A stretch of 64,000 nucleotides of DNA. Origin: Paulinella micropora (taxonomy: Eukaryota; Cercozoa; Imbricatea; Euglyphida). Positions 1 to 11,317 of this stretch are shown in pieces. Where the stretch lies: NCBI GenBank assembly GCA_009731375.1, contig BJOX01000168.1:591357-655356 (forward strand). The letters are read 5' to 3'. Position 1 is the first letter of the stretch, and each line of letters begins with the position of its first letter. The notes beneath the pieces are model-generated. The model was given only the letters and a program-made list of their open reading frames with translations. It had not been told where the DNA came from and did no database searches. The translations under genes were made by a program, and so were the position numbers.

Positions 1-1864
<1,864 letters not shown>

Positions 1865-1870
<6 letters not shown>

Positions 1871-2034
1871 AAAAGAAAATATACATACGGATATGCATAC
1901 ATACATTCATACATACATACATACATACATACATGCATGCATGACCATAGCTGACCATTTATTGCAGAAAACAAGAACATAAAGACAGCCAAAACAATGT
2001 TGACATAGAGAAAACGTAGAAAAAATTAAGTTCA
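1865..2034 (+). repeat. Inverted repeat, left arm
   Basis: This segment runs from an AG tract through CATA repeats into unique sequence ending ATTAAGTTCA. It recurs in reverse complement at about 3344-3520, with differences only in the number of CATA units. Together the arms enclose a 1.65-kb block with a tandem repeat. The arrangement could be a fold-back or non-autonomous element, or a rearranged satellite. No transposase is present. Confidence 0.75.
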
Positions 2035-2890
2035 AAAATTTTCTTCCGTTGATTTTGTTTCATATACCTTAACACTGATGTAATTAAGTTTCCCGCTCCT
2101 TCTAGTGTATGGAAGGAGCGGGAAAGCTATTTAGACAATTATACACGAAGAGAGCGAGCTGGAAATCATCGGCAAATTTTTGTCGGTACGGAAAATTTAG
2201 AAACGAAATATTCGACTTCTTACTGTAAAAAATACGTCTAAAATATATTTCGAAGCTCTAAATAAGTAGTCAGTGTCAGTAGTTTCAAAGATCTTGCATT
2301 TATTGCAGAAAACAAGAACATTTAAGACAGCCAAAACATGTTGACATAGAGGAAACGTAGAAAAAATTAAGTTCACAAAATTTCTTCGGTTGCTTTTGTT
2401 TTATATACCTTTACACTGATGGTGTAATTAAGTTTCCCGCTCCTTCTAGTGTGTGGAAGGAGCGGGAAAGCTATTTAAGCAATTATACACGAAGAGAGCG
2501 AGCTGGAAATCATCGGCAAATTTTCGTCGGTACGGAAAATTTAGAAACGAAATATTCGACTTCTTACTATAAAAAATACGTCTAAAATATATTTCGAAGC
2601 TCTAAATAAGTAGTCAGTGTCAGTATTTTCAAAGATCTTGCATTTATTGCAGAAAACAAGAACATAAAGACAGCCAAAACATGTTGACATAGAGGAAACG
2701 TAGAAAAAATTAAATTCAAAAAATTTCTTCGGTTGATTTTGTTTTATATACCTTTACACTGGTGGTGTAATTAAGTTTCCCGCTCCTTCTAATGTGCGGA
2801 AGGAGCGGGAAAGCTATTTAGACAATCATACACGAAGAGAGCGAGCTGGAAATCATCGGCAAAGTTTTGTCGCTACGGAAAATTTAGAAA
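1953..2890 (+). repeat. 344-bp tandem repeat, 2.7 copies
   Basis: Three head-to-tail copies start at about 1953, 2297 and 2641, each beginning near CATTTATTGCAGAAAACAAG, with only scattered substitutions. The third stops at about 2890. Each copy contains a 14-bp inverted repeat (TTTCCCGCTCCTTC and its complement) with a short spacer, at 2089-2126, 2433-2471 and 2776-2812. No coding capacity is seen. Confidence 0.88.
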
Positions 2891-3343
2891 AAACGAAAAT
2901 TCCACCTCCTGGCTTCTAGTGAATACATTTCCTTACAATAATTCACACATGCACTCAACACACATGTAGACATATTATGCAACAATAAAAAGTAAAGTAA
3001 CATGATAAAAGAATGAAGTGGAAACAAAAATTCATTTTCCGACTGCAGATTTTTTTTGGTATGTCTCTGGTACTTGAGGAAATAAAATACAAATTTCTTT
3101 CCCGCTCCTTCCACAGACAGGAAAGAGCGGGAAAGAATGTTTGAGGGTAGCAACGAGACTGGGAAATGCAAAAACAACAAAAGAAAATATGTAACAACAG
3201 CTCTTTCCCCCATGATTTTTCGCAGGCAAAAAGGTCGACTACTGCCTTTTTTAAACGTCTGGAACGTCTGCAGTTGCAAAAGCGCGAGTAGATTTGTGTA
3301 CATTGCAAGAAAAGAGCTCAGCGATGCCTGTAAAGAACATTTG
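2891..3343. other. Spacer between inverted repeat arms
   Basis: Unique sequence with no recognisable gene. Short open frames lack family features. It holds a fourth, slightly diverged copy of the CCCGCTCC hairpin at about 3099-3136. Confidence 0.6.
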
Positions 3344-3520
3344 TGAACTTAATTTTTTCTACGTTTTCTCTATGTCAACATTGTTTTGGCTGTCTTTATG
3401 TTCTTGTTTTCTGCAATAAATGTTCATGCATGCATGTAGGTATGTATGTATGTATGTATGTATGTACATACATGTGTACATACATATGCATATCCGTATG
3501 TATATTTTCTCTTCTCTCTT
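3344..3520 (-). repeat. Inverted repeat, right arm
   Basis: Reverse complement of 1865-2034: TGAACTTAATTTTTTCTACG, then GTATGT repeats, then a CT-rich tail that continues to about 3612 and mirrors the AG-rich sequence left of the other arm. The stretch 3613-3726 is unique sequence without a gene. Confidence 0.75.
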
Positions 3521-3726
3521 TCTCTTCTTCTCTCTCTCTTTCTCTCTCCCTTTCTTTCTCTCTCTCCCTTTCTTTCTCTCTCTCTCTCCCTTTCACTCTC
3601 TCTCTTCTTCTTCTTCGCTTTTATTGAGAGAACAATTTTTACAATTGGACTCAGGGAACGTCCACGTGAAAAGTATAGCTAGTAAGTTATACCTTTATCA
3701 AAGGTGGAAACCTAGTTATTAAGTTG

Positions 3727-3732
3727 AGCGTA
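3727..3732. repeat. Polinton target-site duplication, left (AGCGTA)
   Basis: AGCGTA directly abuts the left terminal inverted repeat, and the same six bases abut the right one at 24405-24410. A 6-bp duplication is the known signature of Polinton/Maverick integration by their retroviral-type integrase. An exact match argues for a fairly recent or undisturbed insertion. Confidence 0.93.
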
Positions 3733-3907
3733 AGTAGTTGATAACCCGAAACTGGGCAAAAATTTTCGCCCACTTTCGGGTTGTATGATAAAAAACAAGC
3801 AATCAATACAGAAGGCCAAAAGCACCATATCCCTATCTCGGACATGTCCGAGATTTACACGTTGGAGATAATCAGGCTACTACAAGCAACCGAAAAAATA
3901 TATGACA
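3733..3907 (+). repeat. Polinton terminal inverted repeat, left
   Basis: 175 bp, apparently identical to the reverse complement of 24230-24404. It contains two internal symmetric elements: an imperfect hairpin at 3743-3782 (AACCCGAAA with TTTCGGGTT, inner GGGC/GCCC) and a perfect 20-bp palindrome at 3835-3854 (ATCTCGGACATGTCCGAGAT). In Polintons the ends serve integrase recognition and probably protein-primed replication. The palindrome would suit a dimeric DNA-binding protein (inference). Confidence 0.97.
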
Positions 3908-3941
3908 CATTTTTATTAAAAGTTATTACATAATGTATAAT

Positions 3942-4196
3942 ATGTCTATCTCCAACACGTTGGAGATTACCCTCAAACAGAAGAAAGCAGAATATAGAAA
4001 AGAAAGAAGCAAACAGAAATATACTTGTGTATGTGGTAAGACTATAGGAATATATGGTAAATACACACACAAAAAAACAGATTTTCATAGAGATTTCTTC
4101 GCGGAGAAAGAGGAGATTATGTTAGGTGGGAGACTAGTTGAAATAATTTGTCGTAGAAATGATGATATAGAAAAATATTACGAAAACAAACAATAA
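3942..4196 (+). CDS. Small zinc-finger-like protein
   Basis: First gene inside the left repeat, 84 aa. The start at 3942 is chosen over an in-frame ATG at 3933 because GTATAAT lies directly before it, matching the promoter pattern of the other genes in this element. The N-terminal third is basic and probably helical. It is followed by C-x-C (in CVCGK) and, about eleven residues on, H-x5-H (in the HKKTDFH segment), the spacing of small C2H2-type fingers common in giant-virus and Polinton-like-virus proteins. The tail contains RRNDDIEKYY. A DNA- or RNA-binding role is inferred from the metal-ligand pattern only. Its coding start lies within 35 bp of the terminal repeat, and codons near the N-terminus contain the sequence ACACGTTGGAGAT that also occurs inside the repeat. 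Confidence 0.72.
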   Translation: MSISNTLEITLKQKKAEYRKERSKQKYTCVCGKTIGIYGKYTHKKTDFHRDFFAEKEEIMLGGRLVEIICRRNDDIEKYYENKQ

Positions 4197-4198
4197 TT

Positions 4199-4237
4199 AA
4201 TTTATATTAAAGATTATTTTTTCTACTATTATATAAG
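4199..4237 (+). promoter_or_regulatory. Duplicated promoter/leader upstream of HIRAN gene
   Basis: AATTTATATTAAAGATTATT followed by TTATATAAG directly before ATG. Nearly the same sequence precedes the next gene (4539-4575), so the two neighbours share a duplicated promoter. The TATATAAG box ends at the start codon, implying a very short or absent 5' leader. Confidence 0.65.
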
Positions 4238-4519
4238 ATGACGACGACCAGAGTTGTGGGTGTTTCATTTGATGGGAGACAGGGAAATATCTCTTATCTT
4301 AAAACAATTGGGCGAGGCGAAAAAGTTTTCATTCAACACGAACCAGAAAACAAATTTGATAAAAATGCGGTAAAGGTTGAAACAGAAAGCGGAAAACAAC
4401 TAGGTTATATTAATAAGCACTTGGCAGGAACTCTTAAGTTTAAAGGAAGGAAACAAGTATATTATTCAATCTATGGAGGAGGATTAGGAAAACATTACGG
4501 GATTGAAATTACAATTTAA
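4238..4519 (+). CDS. Stand-alone HIRAN-domain protein
   Basis: 93 aa, consisting almost wholly of a HIRAN domain. It starts with VVGVSFDGRQ, then EPENKFDKNAVKV, then GKQLGYINKHLAGTL, which match the domain's conserved E-P-x-N-x-x-D-x-N-A and L-G-Y-I segments. HIRAN domains in HLTF/Rad5-type helicases bind 3' single-stranded DNA ends. Stand-alone forms occur in bacteria, phages and large DNA viruses. In a protein-primed linear element, a role in sensing or protecting single-stranded ends during replication is plausible but inferred. Preceded by the duplicated TATATAAG promoter. Confidence 0.85.
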   Translation: MTTTRVVGVSFDGRQGNISYLKTIGRGEKVFIQHEPENKFDKNAVKVETESGKQLGYINKHLAGTLKFKGRKQVYYSIYGGGLGKHYGIEITI

Positions 4520-4538
4520 AATATCATAAACAATATTT

Positions 4539-4575
4539 AATTTATATTAAAGATTATTTTTTTGTATTATATAAG
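4539..4575 (+). promoter_or_regulatory. Second copy of duplicated promoter/leader
   Basis: Copy of 4199-4237 with a slightly shorter T-run; TTATATAAG again immediately precedes ATG. Confidence 0.65.
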
Positions 4576-4797
4576 ATGGGTAGAAAAGCAATATACAAAA
4601 CTCCAGAAGAGAAAAAGGAAGCCTTACGGAAAAGGGCTAGGGAATTCATAAAGAAAGACCCCGAAAGGCACAAGCAAAAGGCAATGGAATATTACAACCA
4701 AAATAAAACATTAATAGCGGAACGAAGAAAGAAAAAAAGAGAAGAAGTAAAGCAGGCCTTAATGAAGTTAAAGCGAATGGAAGAAGCACTAAAATAA
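4576..4797 (+). CDS. Small basic helical protein
   Basis: 73 aa, strongly charged. The composition is dominated by Lys, Arg and Glu, with a YKTPEEKKEALRKRAREF start and an NQNKTLIAERRKKKREE segment, so one or two long helices are expected. Similar short K/R/E-rich helical proteins are common in large DNA viruses, but I cannot name a family. It lies between the HIRAN gene and the polymerase on the same strand and shares the HIRAN promoter sequence. A nucleic-acid-binding role is a guess from charge. Confidence 0.65.
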   Translation: MGRKAIYKTPEEKKEALRKRAREFIKKDPERHKQKAMEYYNQNKTLIAERRKKKREEVKQALMKLKRMEEALK

Positions 4798-4905
4798 TAT
4801 ATATGAATTATATATTAAGGATAATATATTATTAGTTATAAATATAACAGATAATTTATTAATTATTTTTCAATATTTTTATATTCGTATTGATATAAAA
4901 ATAAC

Positions 4906-7818
4906 ATGCCACCACCTTTACCACCAAGACCAGCAAAAGAAAATGTTGAACTATTGAGGGTAAGAGCGAATTTAAGGGAAACAAAAACTACAGAACCAAG
5001 ACGAAGGGAAGTAAAACTTATTGAATTAAGACCAAGATTTAATAGAGCCTTAAATTCATATACATACCGATTAAAGAGACTTGATATTAACTTTTATGAC
5101 AGCGATGAGATTGAGAAGGCACTTATGAGAGCGGTAAGAGATGCCAGAAGCAGAGGTATGACGAACGAAGCGAGTATCCATGTCAAGTTTGCTTATATTA
5201 CCGATATAGACGATGAAAAGTTTTATAGATGGAAAACTTTTAATGCGGTAAAGATAAAAGATATTGAAGACTTATTTAATGCCATAATACTATACAATGA
5301 GGAAAATATTGAGGCGAGTGCGAATGGTTATGACCGCTTTATTCAATATATGAGAATTGAATTTATCCAAGAAAACGGAGGAGGTTGTAATTTATCGGGA
5401 AACGACAAGAAAACCAAAACAGACGAAGGAACACATATCAATCCAAGAAGTAATAATAATAATTGTTTCTTTCAAGTCAATAAAAAAATATTGAACTTCA
5501 AGACAAACAAAAGAGCCTGTAATGAAATTAGAAAAGAATTTAATCTTGAACCTGATACATTCATTCCTTTTTCGGTTGGTTTTGAAATTCTAAAAAAATA
5601 TTGTATTGAAGGAAAGTATTATGAAATAACCGATGCGACAACAAAACAAACTTTACGAAATTACGAAGACCCTTTAATTTCTGCTGATGTCCTTTGTTAT
5701 TTGGATGAAGGACATTATTTAGAATTTATCGGAAGAACCAAAAAGAGATGCGAGGATTGTTTCAAAACTTATTTTAATAGTCATAGATGTAATAATAAGA
5801 GAATTACATATGCTATGGCGAAACTAAGAAAAAAGAAAGACAGAGTTGATAGTTTATTGACAACCTTCAAGGAAATGTCATATAATAACAAAGACGAAAT
5901 CTTTCATTACGACTTAGAAACATTCGTAAATGAGCAAGAATTACACACACCATATATAGCGGGCTATACCATTGGAAACATTGGTTTTAAATATGTCGCT
6001 GGTGATGATTGTATTTCAAAATTGGTTGATATCATTTTTGAATATGCTGACGAATTAAAAAAGAAGAAACCCGAAGCGAGATTATATGTTAATGCCTTTA
6101 ATGGAGCGAAATTTGACCATTATTTCATTCAGAAAGAATTCATTAAAAGAAAGATAAAAGATACTCCATTGATTAATAATGGTGCTATCATTTCAATGGA
6201 ATACAAGAATATGAAATTTTGGGACTTGTGTAAGCACACGGAGGGAAGCCTTAAGAAGAACCTTGAAACCTTAGGATGCGATATTTTAAAAGGCGATTTT
6301 GACCATAGTAAGGCGAAAAGGTGGGAGGAGTTGGATGAAGAAACCAAGAATGACTGCTTAAAATATCTCGCCTGTGATGTTATGGGTTTGAAGGAATTAT
6401 ATGAAAGATTGAATAAATCAACATTTGAAGAGAATAAGACCAATCTCTCCGAGTTTATGTCAACGTCTTCATTGACCTTCAACTTATGGAAAAAAGAGAT
6501 AGATAAAAAATATATTATTCAACTTCCAAAATTGAACCAAGAAAAAGATTTTAGAAAGGCTATTTATGGGGCTAGAACTTATCCAAGCAAACGAAGATTT
6601 ATTTCAAAACAATACGAAAAATATTTAAACGGAGAAATATCTTTTGATGAAATTAAAGATTATCTCATTGATGCGGATGTAGTCTCGCTTTATCCAACAG
6701 CCATGTTAGAAGACTATATGACGGGTGAAATAAGAGAACATAAAGAACCAACAGAGAAAATGTTGGGTAAGTTGGGTATATGGAATATTGATTTCATATC
6801 ACCAAAAAATCTCTTACACCCGCGAGTGCCTTTTAGAGATGATAAGGGTTGTTTAAAGTGGGAACTAAAAGACATGAATGACCAATGGCTTACAAGTGTT
6901 GATATTGAAGACATGATGGAACTTGGATATAAGATTAAAATTAATCGCGGATACTACACGGAAGGAGCCGAACCAGTATTTAAAGATTACATTTTGGAGT
7001 TATTCAAGAAAAAACAAAATTCAAAGAAAGGAACACCACAATATCTACTCGCTAAGTTATTTATGAATGCCTTATACGGGAAGACAATCCAAAGACCGAT
7101 AAACTCAACGAGTAAGTATATTTCAAAAAATAGCGAATATTGGAAATTTTGGGCTAGTCATGTGATAACCGATATTGAAAAGTTTAATGACGATTTATGG
7201 CTTATCAGCGGAATTCCAAGAGACGAGAAAACATTAGAAAAGAAAATTACAAAACCGACACACTGCGGAGCCTTCATATTAGCATACAGCAGACGAATTA
7301 TGTATAAATATATGACGGAGGCTAATCCAGACAACAATCTAGAAAATGATTATTATTATACAGACACAGACAGCATTCAAGCACATGTAAAAACGATAGA
7401 AAAAATAAGAAGATTTAGAGATAAATCAATCGGCGGTATGAGTGATGACCTTGGCGATGATTGTAAAATAATAAGGGGTATATGGGTAGCACCAAAATTG
7501 TATATGTTGGAGTATGTTAAGAAAGGCGATGAGCAAGGCAAGACACATTTCCACTTTAGAGGAAAAGGATTGGACTTGAAGAAATTAAATCCTGCTTCAT
7601 ATGAACTAATGGACAAGGGCGAAAGCCTGACAAACACAAGAGACTTCATAATGAAGAAGATACACACGAGCAGAAACAGCAAACAGCAACACATTGAACA
7701 CTTTAGCATTCAACACCAAAAGAATGTTGTAAAAGTTGTAAATAAGACGAGATGGTGCGGACGAGATTTCTATACTGATAATGATAGCATTCCGCGAGGA
7801 TACCATATAAGGACATAA
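4906..7818 (+). CDS. polB: Protein-primed family B DNA polymerase
   Basis: 970 aa replicative polymerase. Exonuclease motifs: ExoI HYDLETF (about residue 345), ExoII NAFNGAKFDHYF (about 400), ExoIII YLACDV (about 490). Polymerase motifs: A in DADVVSLYPTAM (about 590), B in AKLFMNALYGK (about 725), C in YYTDTDS (about 820). The layout and size match protein-primed PolB of Polintons, adenoviruses and linear plasmids. These initiate on a terminal protein at the inverted-repeat ends and displace one strand, which fits the 175-bp repeats here. The first ~330 residues lie before the exonuclease domain and may hold the terminal-protein or accessory function, with a CxxC-type pair (EDCFKTYFNSHRC) just before it. 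All catalytic motifs are intact. A TATAAAA box lies about 8 nt before ATG. Confidence 0.97.
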   Translation: MPPPLPPRPAKENVELLRVRANLRETKTTEPRRREVKLIELRPRFNRALNSYTYRLKRLDINFYDSDEIEKALMRAVRDARSRGMTNEASIHVKFAYITDIDDEKFYRWKTFNAVKIKDIEDLFNAIILYNEENIEASANGYDRFIQYMRIEFIQENGGGCNLSGNDKKTKTDEGTHINPRSNNNNCFFQVNKKILNFKTNKRACNEIRKEFNLEPDTFIPFSVGFEILKKYCIEGKYYEITDATTKQTLRNYEDPLISADVLCYLDEGHYLEFIGRTKKRCEDCFKTYFNSHRCNNKRITYAMAKLRKKKDRVDSLLTTFKEMSYNNKDEIFHYDLETFVNEQELHTPYIAGYTIGNIGFKYVAGDDCISKLVDIIFEYADELKKKKPEARLYVNAFNGAKFDHYFIQKEFIKRKIKDTPLINNGAIISMEYKNMKFWDLCKHTEGSLKKNLETLGCDILKGDFDHSKAKRWEELDEETKNDCLKYLACDVMGLKELYERLNKSTFEENKTNLSEFMSTSSLTFNLWKKEIDKKYIIQLPKLNQEKDFRKAIYGARTYPSKRRFISKQYEKYLNGEISFDEIKDYLIDADVVSLYPTAMLEDYMTGEIREHKEPTEKMLGKLGIWNIDFISPKNLLHPRVPFRDDKGCLKWELKDMNDQWLTSVDIEDMMELGYKIKINRGYYTEGAEPVFKDYILELFKKKQNSKKGTPQYLLAKLFMNALYGKTIQRPINSTSKYISKNSEYWKFWASHVITDIEKFNDDLWLISGIPRDEKTLEKKITKPTHCGAFILAYSRRIMYKYMTEANPDNNLENDYYYTDTDSIQAHVKTIEKIRRFRDKSIGGMSDDLGDDCKIIRGIWVAPKLYMLEYVKKGDEQGKTHFHFRGKGLDLKKLNPASYELMDKGESLTNTRDFIMKKIHTSRNSKQQHIEHFSIQHQKNVVKVVNKTRWCGRDFYTDNDSIPRGYHIRT

Positions 7819-7896
7819 AAGAATTAATTATTAAAAAAAATAAAATAAAAAAAAATATTTTTTCCATAAAAAATTTTTATCAGTCTATATATAGCA

Positions 7897-8184
7897 ATGT
7901 CCGCCCTCACCAGACTATGCGAGAAGTTTGAAAAACTCTCTATTGAAAATAAAAATGAAACATTTTCTCTTACCGATGTTAAAAAGATAATTACTGACGA
8001 AATACAAATGATTGAAAAGGCACGGGCGGGCAAGCCAAAGGATACTTTTCCATTTGGTAAGTATAAAGGTAAAAAAATTCAAGATATAGCGGTTATTGAT
8101 AAGCCATACCTTGAATGGGTTATGAAACAGCCTTGGTTTGAGAAATTCACTGACATTAAAAGTGAAGTAAAAAAATACATTTAA
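7897..8184 (+). CDS. Small protein with GKYKGK / DUF3820-like domain (copy 1)
   Basis: 95 aa. The C-terminal half contains FPFGKYKGKKIQDIA, then DKPYLEWVMKQPWF. That pattern (P-F-G-K-Y-K-G-K, then a Y-L-x-W helix) resembles DUF3820 and the exodeoxyribonuclease X C-terminal-like small domain. The N-terminal half is a charged helix. TATATAGCA directly precedes ATG. The next gene has the same C-terminal domain, so the pair is a tandem duplication. A nucleic-acid-related role is suggested by the family association only. Confidence 0.72.
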   Translation: MSALTRLCEKFEKLSIENKNETFSLTDVKKIITDEIQMIEKARAGKPKDTFPFGKYKGKKIQDIAVIDKPYLEWVMKQPWFEKFTDIKSEVKKYI

Positions 8185-8216
8185 TAAANNNNNNNNNNTA
8201 TATTAATAGTATATCA

Positions 8217-8669
8217 ATGACAGACCTGAGCACCAAGCAGGACTACTTGAATGAAATTGAAAAGTGGAATATTGACAGCGAAGTTAAGAAACCCACTATT
8301 AAATGGACTAAACCCGATATTGTTTCTTTCTATGAGCAATATAAACCCTATGTTGATTTTGAACAAAATCAACATTATGATAATGTGAAAGTAGTTATTC
8401 CGTTGGAGGCTATAACGGACGAAGAGCCGAGCACACCTTTTAAGGAGACTGACTTGAAAGAAACTGGTATCACCGAAATAAAGGCTAATGTAGGGGTAGA
8501 AATTGCAAAGAAAGAAGAACAACAACACGAAGCAGACATTTTTCTTCAATATGGTAAGTATAAAAAAATGAAAATTGAAGATGTCGCTAAGATTGATAAA
8601 CCATACCTTGAATATTTAATTCAACAACCTTATTTTAATAACAAAGATGCGGTAAAAAAATATTTATGA
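8217..8669 (+). CDS. Small protein with GKYK / DUF3820-like domain (copy 2)
   Basis: 150 aa paralogue of the preceding gene. The C-terminal block LQYGKYKKMKIEDVA, then DKPYLEYLIQQPYF, aligns with its partner (last ~40 residues). The N-terminal ~110 residues are unrelated, acidic and probably flexible. A 10-base gap (8189-8198) lies in the 32-nt spacer between the two genes. AGTATATCA precedes ATG. Last gene of the rightward block; it converges on the leftward virion block about 40 nt away. Confidence 0.72.
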   Translation: MTDLSTKQDYLNEIEKWNIDSEVKKPTIKWTKPDIVSFYEQYKPYVDFEQNQHYDNVKVVIPLEAITDEEPSTPFKETDLKETGITEIKANVGVEIAKKEEQQHEADIFLQYGKYKKMKIEDVAKIDKPYLEYLIQQPYFNNKDAVKKYL

Positions 8670-8707
8670 TTGATATTACATTGTCTTCCACTAATTTTTT
8701 TTTGGCT

Positions 8708-9064
8708 TTACCAATCCTCTATAAAATTAGCGATAATATTGACATTTCCACCATTATTAGTAGTAGAAACCGATTTCTGTGTAAAAGTTAATACATCACT
8801 TGGAGACAGATAAATATCATAATTTCTTAGATTGATTTGTTGAGTTGAATTAGCATTAACATATATTTTAAAAATCGTCGTTCCGTTGGCGATAGCAGTC
8901 GCTGTTGTGTCGGTATCAACTATTGAATATTTCGTATCTACATCCGCATACACTGCTCCAGTTAATGTTCCATTAACCACCATTCTGACGACATTCGTTT
9001 TTGAGTCTTCATTACTAATGCTTATTAATGATGGATACACTAATGAATAATTGTCTAAGTTAGC
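8708..9064 (-). CDS. C-terminal part of a small jelly-roll-like virion protein (5' end in gap)
   Basis: The reading frame is open into the assembly gap, so the true start is not visible. The visible ~119 residues are rich in Ser, Thr, Asn and beta-branched residues in alternating hydrophobic patterns (for example VVRMVVNGTLTG and GGNVNIIANFIEDW at the end), typical of a beta-sandwich. It is not in the frame of the capsid gene across the gap, but the gap size is only an estimate. Either it is the end of a separate small virion protein or, less likely, the end of the major capsid protein. It is the last gene of the leftward virion block. Confidence 0.6.
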   Translation of the reverse strand, partial: ANLDNYSLVYPSLISISNEDSKTNVVRMVVNGTLTGAVYADVDTKYSIVDTDTTATAIANGTTIFKIYVNANSTQQINLRNYDIYLSPSDVLTFTQKSVSTTNNGGNVNIIANFIEDW

Positions 9065-9822
9065 NNNNNNNNNNNNNNNNNNNNNNNNNNNNNNNNNNNN
9101 NNNNNNNNNNNNNNNNNNNNNNNNNNNNNNNNNNNNNNNNNNNNNNNNNNNNNNNNNNNNNNNNNNNNNNNNNNNNNNNNNNNNNNNNNNNNNNNNNNNN
9201 NNNNNNNNNNNNNNNNNNNNNNNNNNNNNNNNNNNNNNNNNNNNNNNNNNNNNNNNNNNNNNNNNNNNNNNNNNNNNNNNNNNNNNNNNNNNNNNNNNNN
9301 NNNNNNNNNNNNNNNNNNNNNNNNNNNNNNNNNNNNNNNNNNNNNNNNNNNNNNNNNNNNNNNNNNNNNNNNNNNNNNNNNNNNNNNNNNNNNNNNNNNN
9401 NNNNNNNNNNNNNNNNNNNNNNNNNNNNNNNNNNNNNNNNNNNNNNNNNNNNNNNNNNNNNNNNNNNNNNNNNNNNNNNNNNNNNNNNNNNNNNNNNNNN
9501 NNNNNNNNNNNNNNNNNNNNNNNNNNNNNNNNNNNNNNNNNNNNNNNNNNNNNNNNNNNNNNNNNNNNNNNNNNNNNNNNNNNNNNNNNNNNNNNNNNNN
9601 NNNNNNNNNNNNNNNNNNNNNNNNNNNNNNNNNNNNNNNNNNNNNNNNNNNNNNNNNNNNNNNNNNNNNNNNNNNNNNNNNNNNNNNNNNNNNNNNNNNN
9701 NNNNNNNNNNNNNNNNNNNNNNNNNNNNNNNNNNNNNNNNNNNNNNNNNNNNNNNNNNNNNNNNNNNNNNNNNNNNNNNNNNNNNNNNNNNNNNNNNNNN
9801 NNNNNNNNNNNNNNNNNNNNNN
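9065..9822. other. Assembly gap in the capsid region
   Basis: 758 unknown bases. It hides the C-terminus of the major capsid gene and the start of the next leftward gene. Confidence 0.99.
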
Positions 9823-11214
9823 ATTATTCTGTGTAGTGCTAATGAACTCCCATCGTCTCTCATTGGAAAGGTCAAGCCCACTAACTTCATTTTGGTCTTT
9901 GCTCCACAGCGGGCGGGTATTATCCCAAGTATCAACCCAGAACCAGTTGTATTGATACACATTTGAATTCATCAAAACAGAACCTTCAAGTTTAGGTTTC
10001 AAGCACATATAATCTTCAAAACTAGCGGGAAATATTTCAAATTCCTGAAGTCGTGCCCCGTCAAGTGTGGTGTGGAAACTGGTAGTCTTAGCGGTTGCTC
10101 TGTTATCAATATCATAAGCGGTATTCTTGTTTTCGGTGTTGTTAAAGAGTGTGTGATAAATTTTCTTCAACCTTTTACCATGCCCCCTATCAAAGCGGAG
10201 AATAATGTTTTGTGTAGTGGATTGAGCAATGGAATTTTTATAAACATAAGGATAATCAATATTAAAACTCATACCTTCAGCACTCGCCACCTTTTGTTGA
10301 ATTGATTGAATGACATCGGTATTAGTCTCTACGGCAAGGAACAAGTTAAGACTAGAAACACTTACATTACCAGCGGCAGCAGCAAGCACTCCTCCAGCAA
10401 TTGATAAGGGGTCGTTATTGTAATAATAAATTTTAGGGGTCTGTTGCCACACAATCCGCATATTCAAAATCTCTGGAAACATAATAGTCTTATCAAGAGC
10501 GAAAATGGTATTGTAAAGCATACCAAGATTAATCTTAACAGCGATAGAAGGTTCCGCGGAAGTAGCAGCACCGCCAGAGAAATACTTAGGCTCTATGTAA
10601 GCGACATTGACGACAGAGAGTTGCCCACTTCCATCCGCGATGCAGGCATCATTGTGGCGACGGGCATTAACAACTGGCTCGCCAAACATAGCCTTAACAC
10701 TTGCGGCAACATCACCACCAACATCTGTCATTGTTGTTCTAAAAGTCTCCTTTACTATTTGCGAAGTTGAGATATTAATTTTACTATCGGCATTACACTT
10801 TTGAAGCATACATCCCGCACCACTTCCATTATCGTGGTTTTCAAGTGTCAGAAAGTCCTTCATAGAAGTCTCGGCCTTCCAAACAATCTTTGTAAAATTA
10901 CCAACTTCATTTACATCGCACAGATAAACACCACTACGGGTTTGAAGTTGAATTTGTCTAATAGGAGCCAGACAATCCATATAGCATTTGTTATAGTTTG
11001 CGGCAATTGCTGGTGGGGCATAAGTAAAACTCAAGACAGAGCGGGCTAAGTTAAATGGCCTGCTGATAAGGTCAAAGTTGCTTTCTTGTCCTCCTGCGGT
11101 AGTGACGGTGATAGTTCCCGCACCTTCTCGCGGAGTTAGTTTATTCAAACGATAAGAAGCACTGATGTAGTCAGTTCTAGAAAAGTCTAGTTCGCCTCCG
11201 TGTTGAGTTGGCAT
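9823..11214 (-). CDS. mcp: Major capsid protein, double jelly-roll (C-terminus in gap)
   Basis: The visible part is about 464 aa from ATG at 11214 (MPTQHGGELDF). That start is chosen because the frame before it contains a 10-base gap and no better ATG. The sequence is beta-rich, with segments such as FNLARSVLSFTY, SVVNVAYIEPKYF, FDRGHGKRLKKIY and the aromatic YQYNWFWVDTWDNTRPLW near the visible end, resembling Polinton and Polinton-like-virus capsid proteins. Position next to the minor capsid, protease and ATPase genes supports the call. It should form pseudo-hexameric trimers of an icosahedral shell. Only a short C-terminal stretch is probably missing in the gap. Unlike most genes here, I see no TATA box directly at its ATG, but part of the leader is unresolved (11244-11253). 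Confidence 0.87.
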
Positions 11215-11317
11215 TTTGTTTTTGATTTTTAGGCAGTCGTGAANNNNNNNNNNTAGTGTAAGTTGATTAATACACAAATATATTCATAGAAAAAAAAATA
11301 ATTAAATCAAAAATTAA

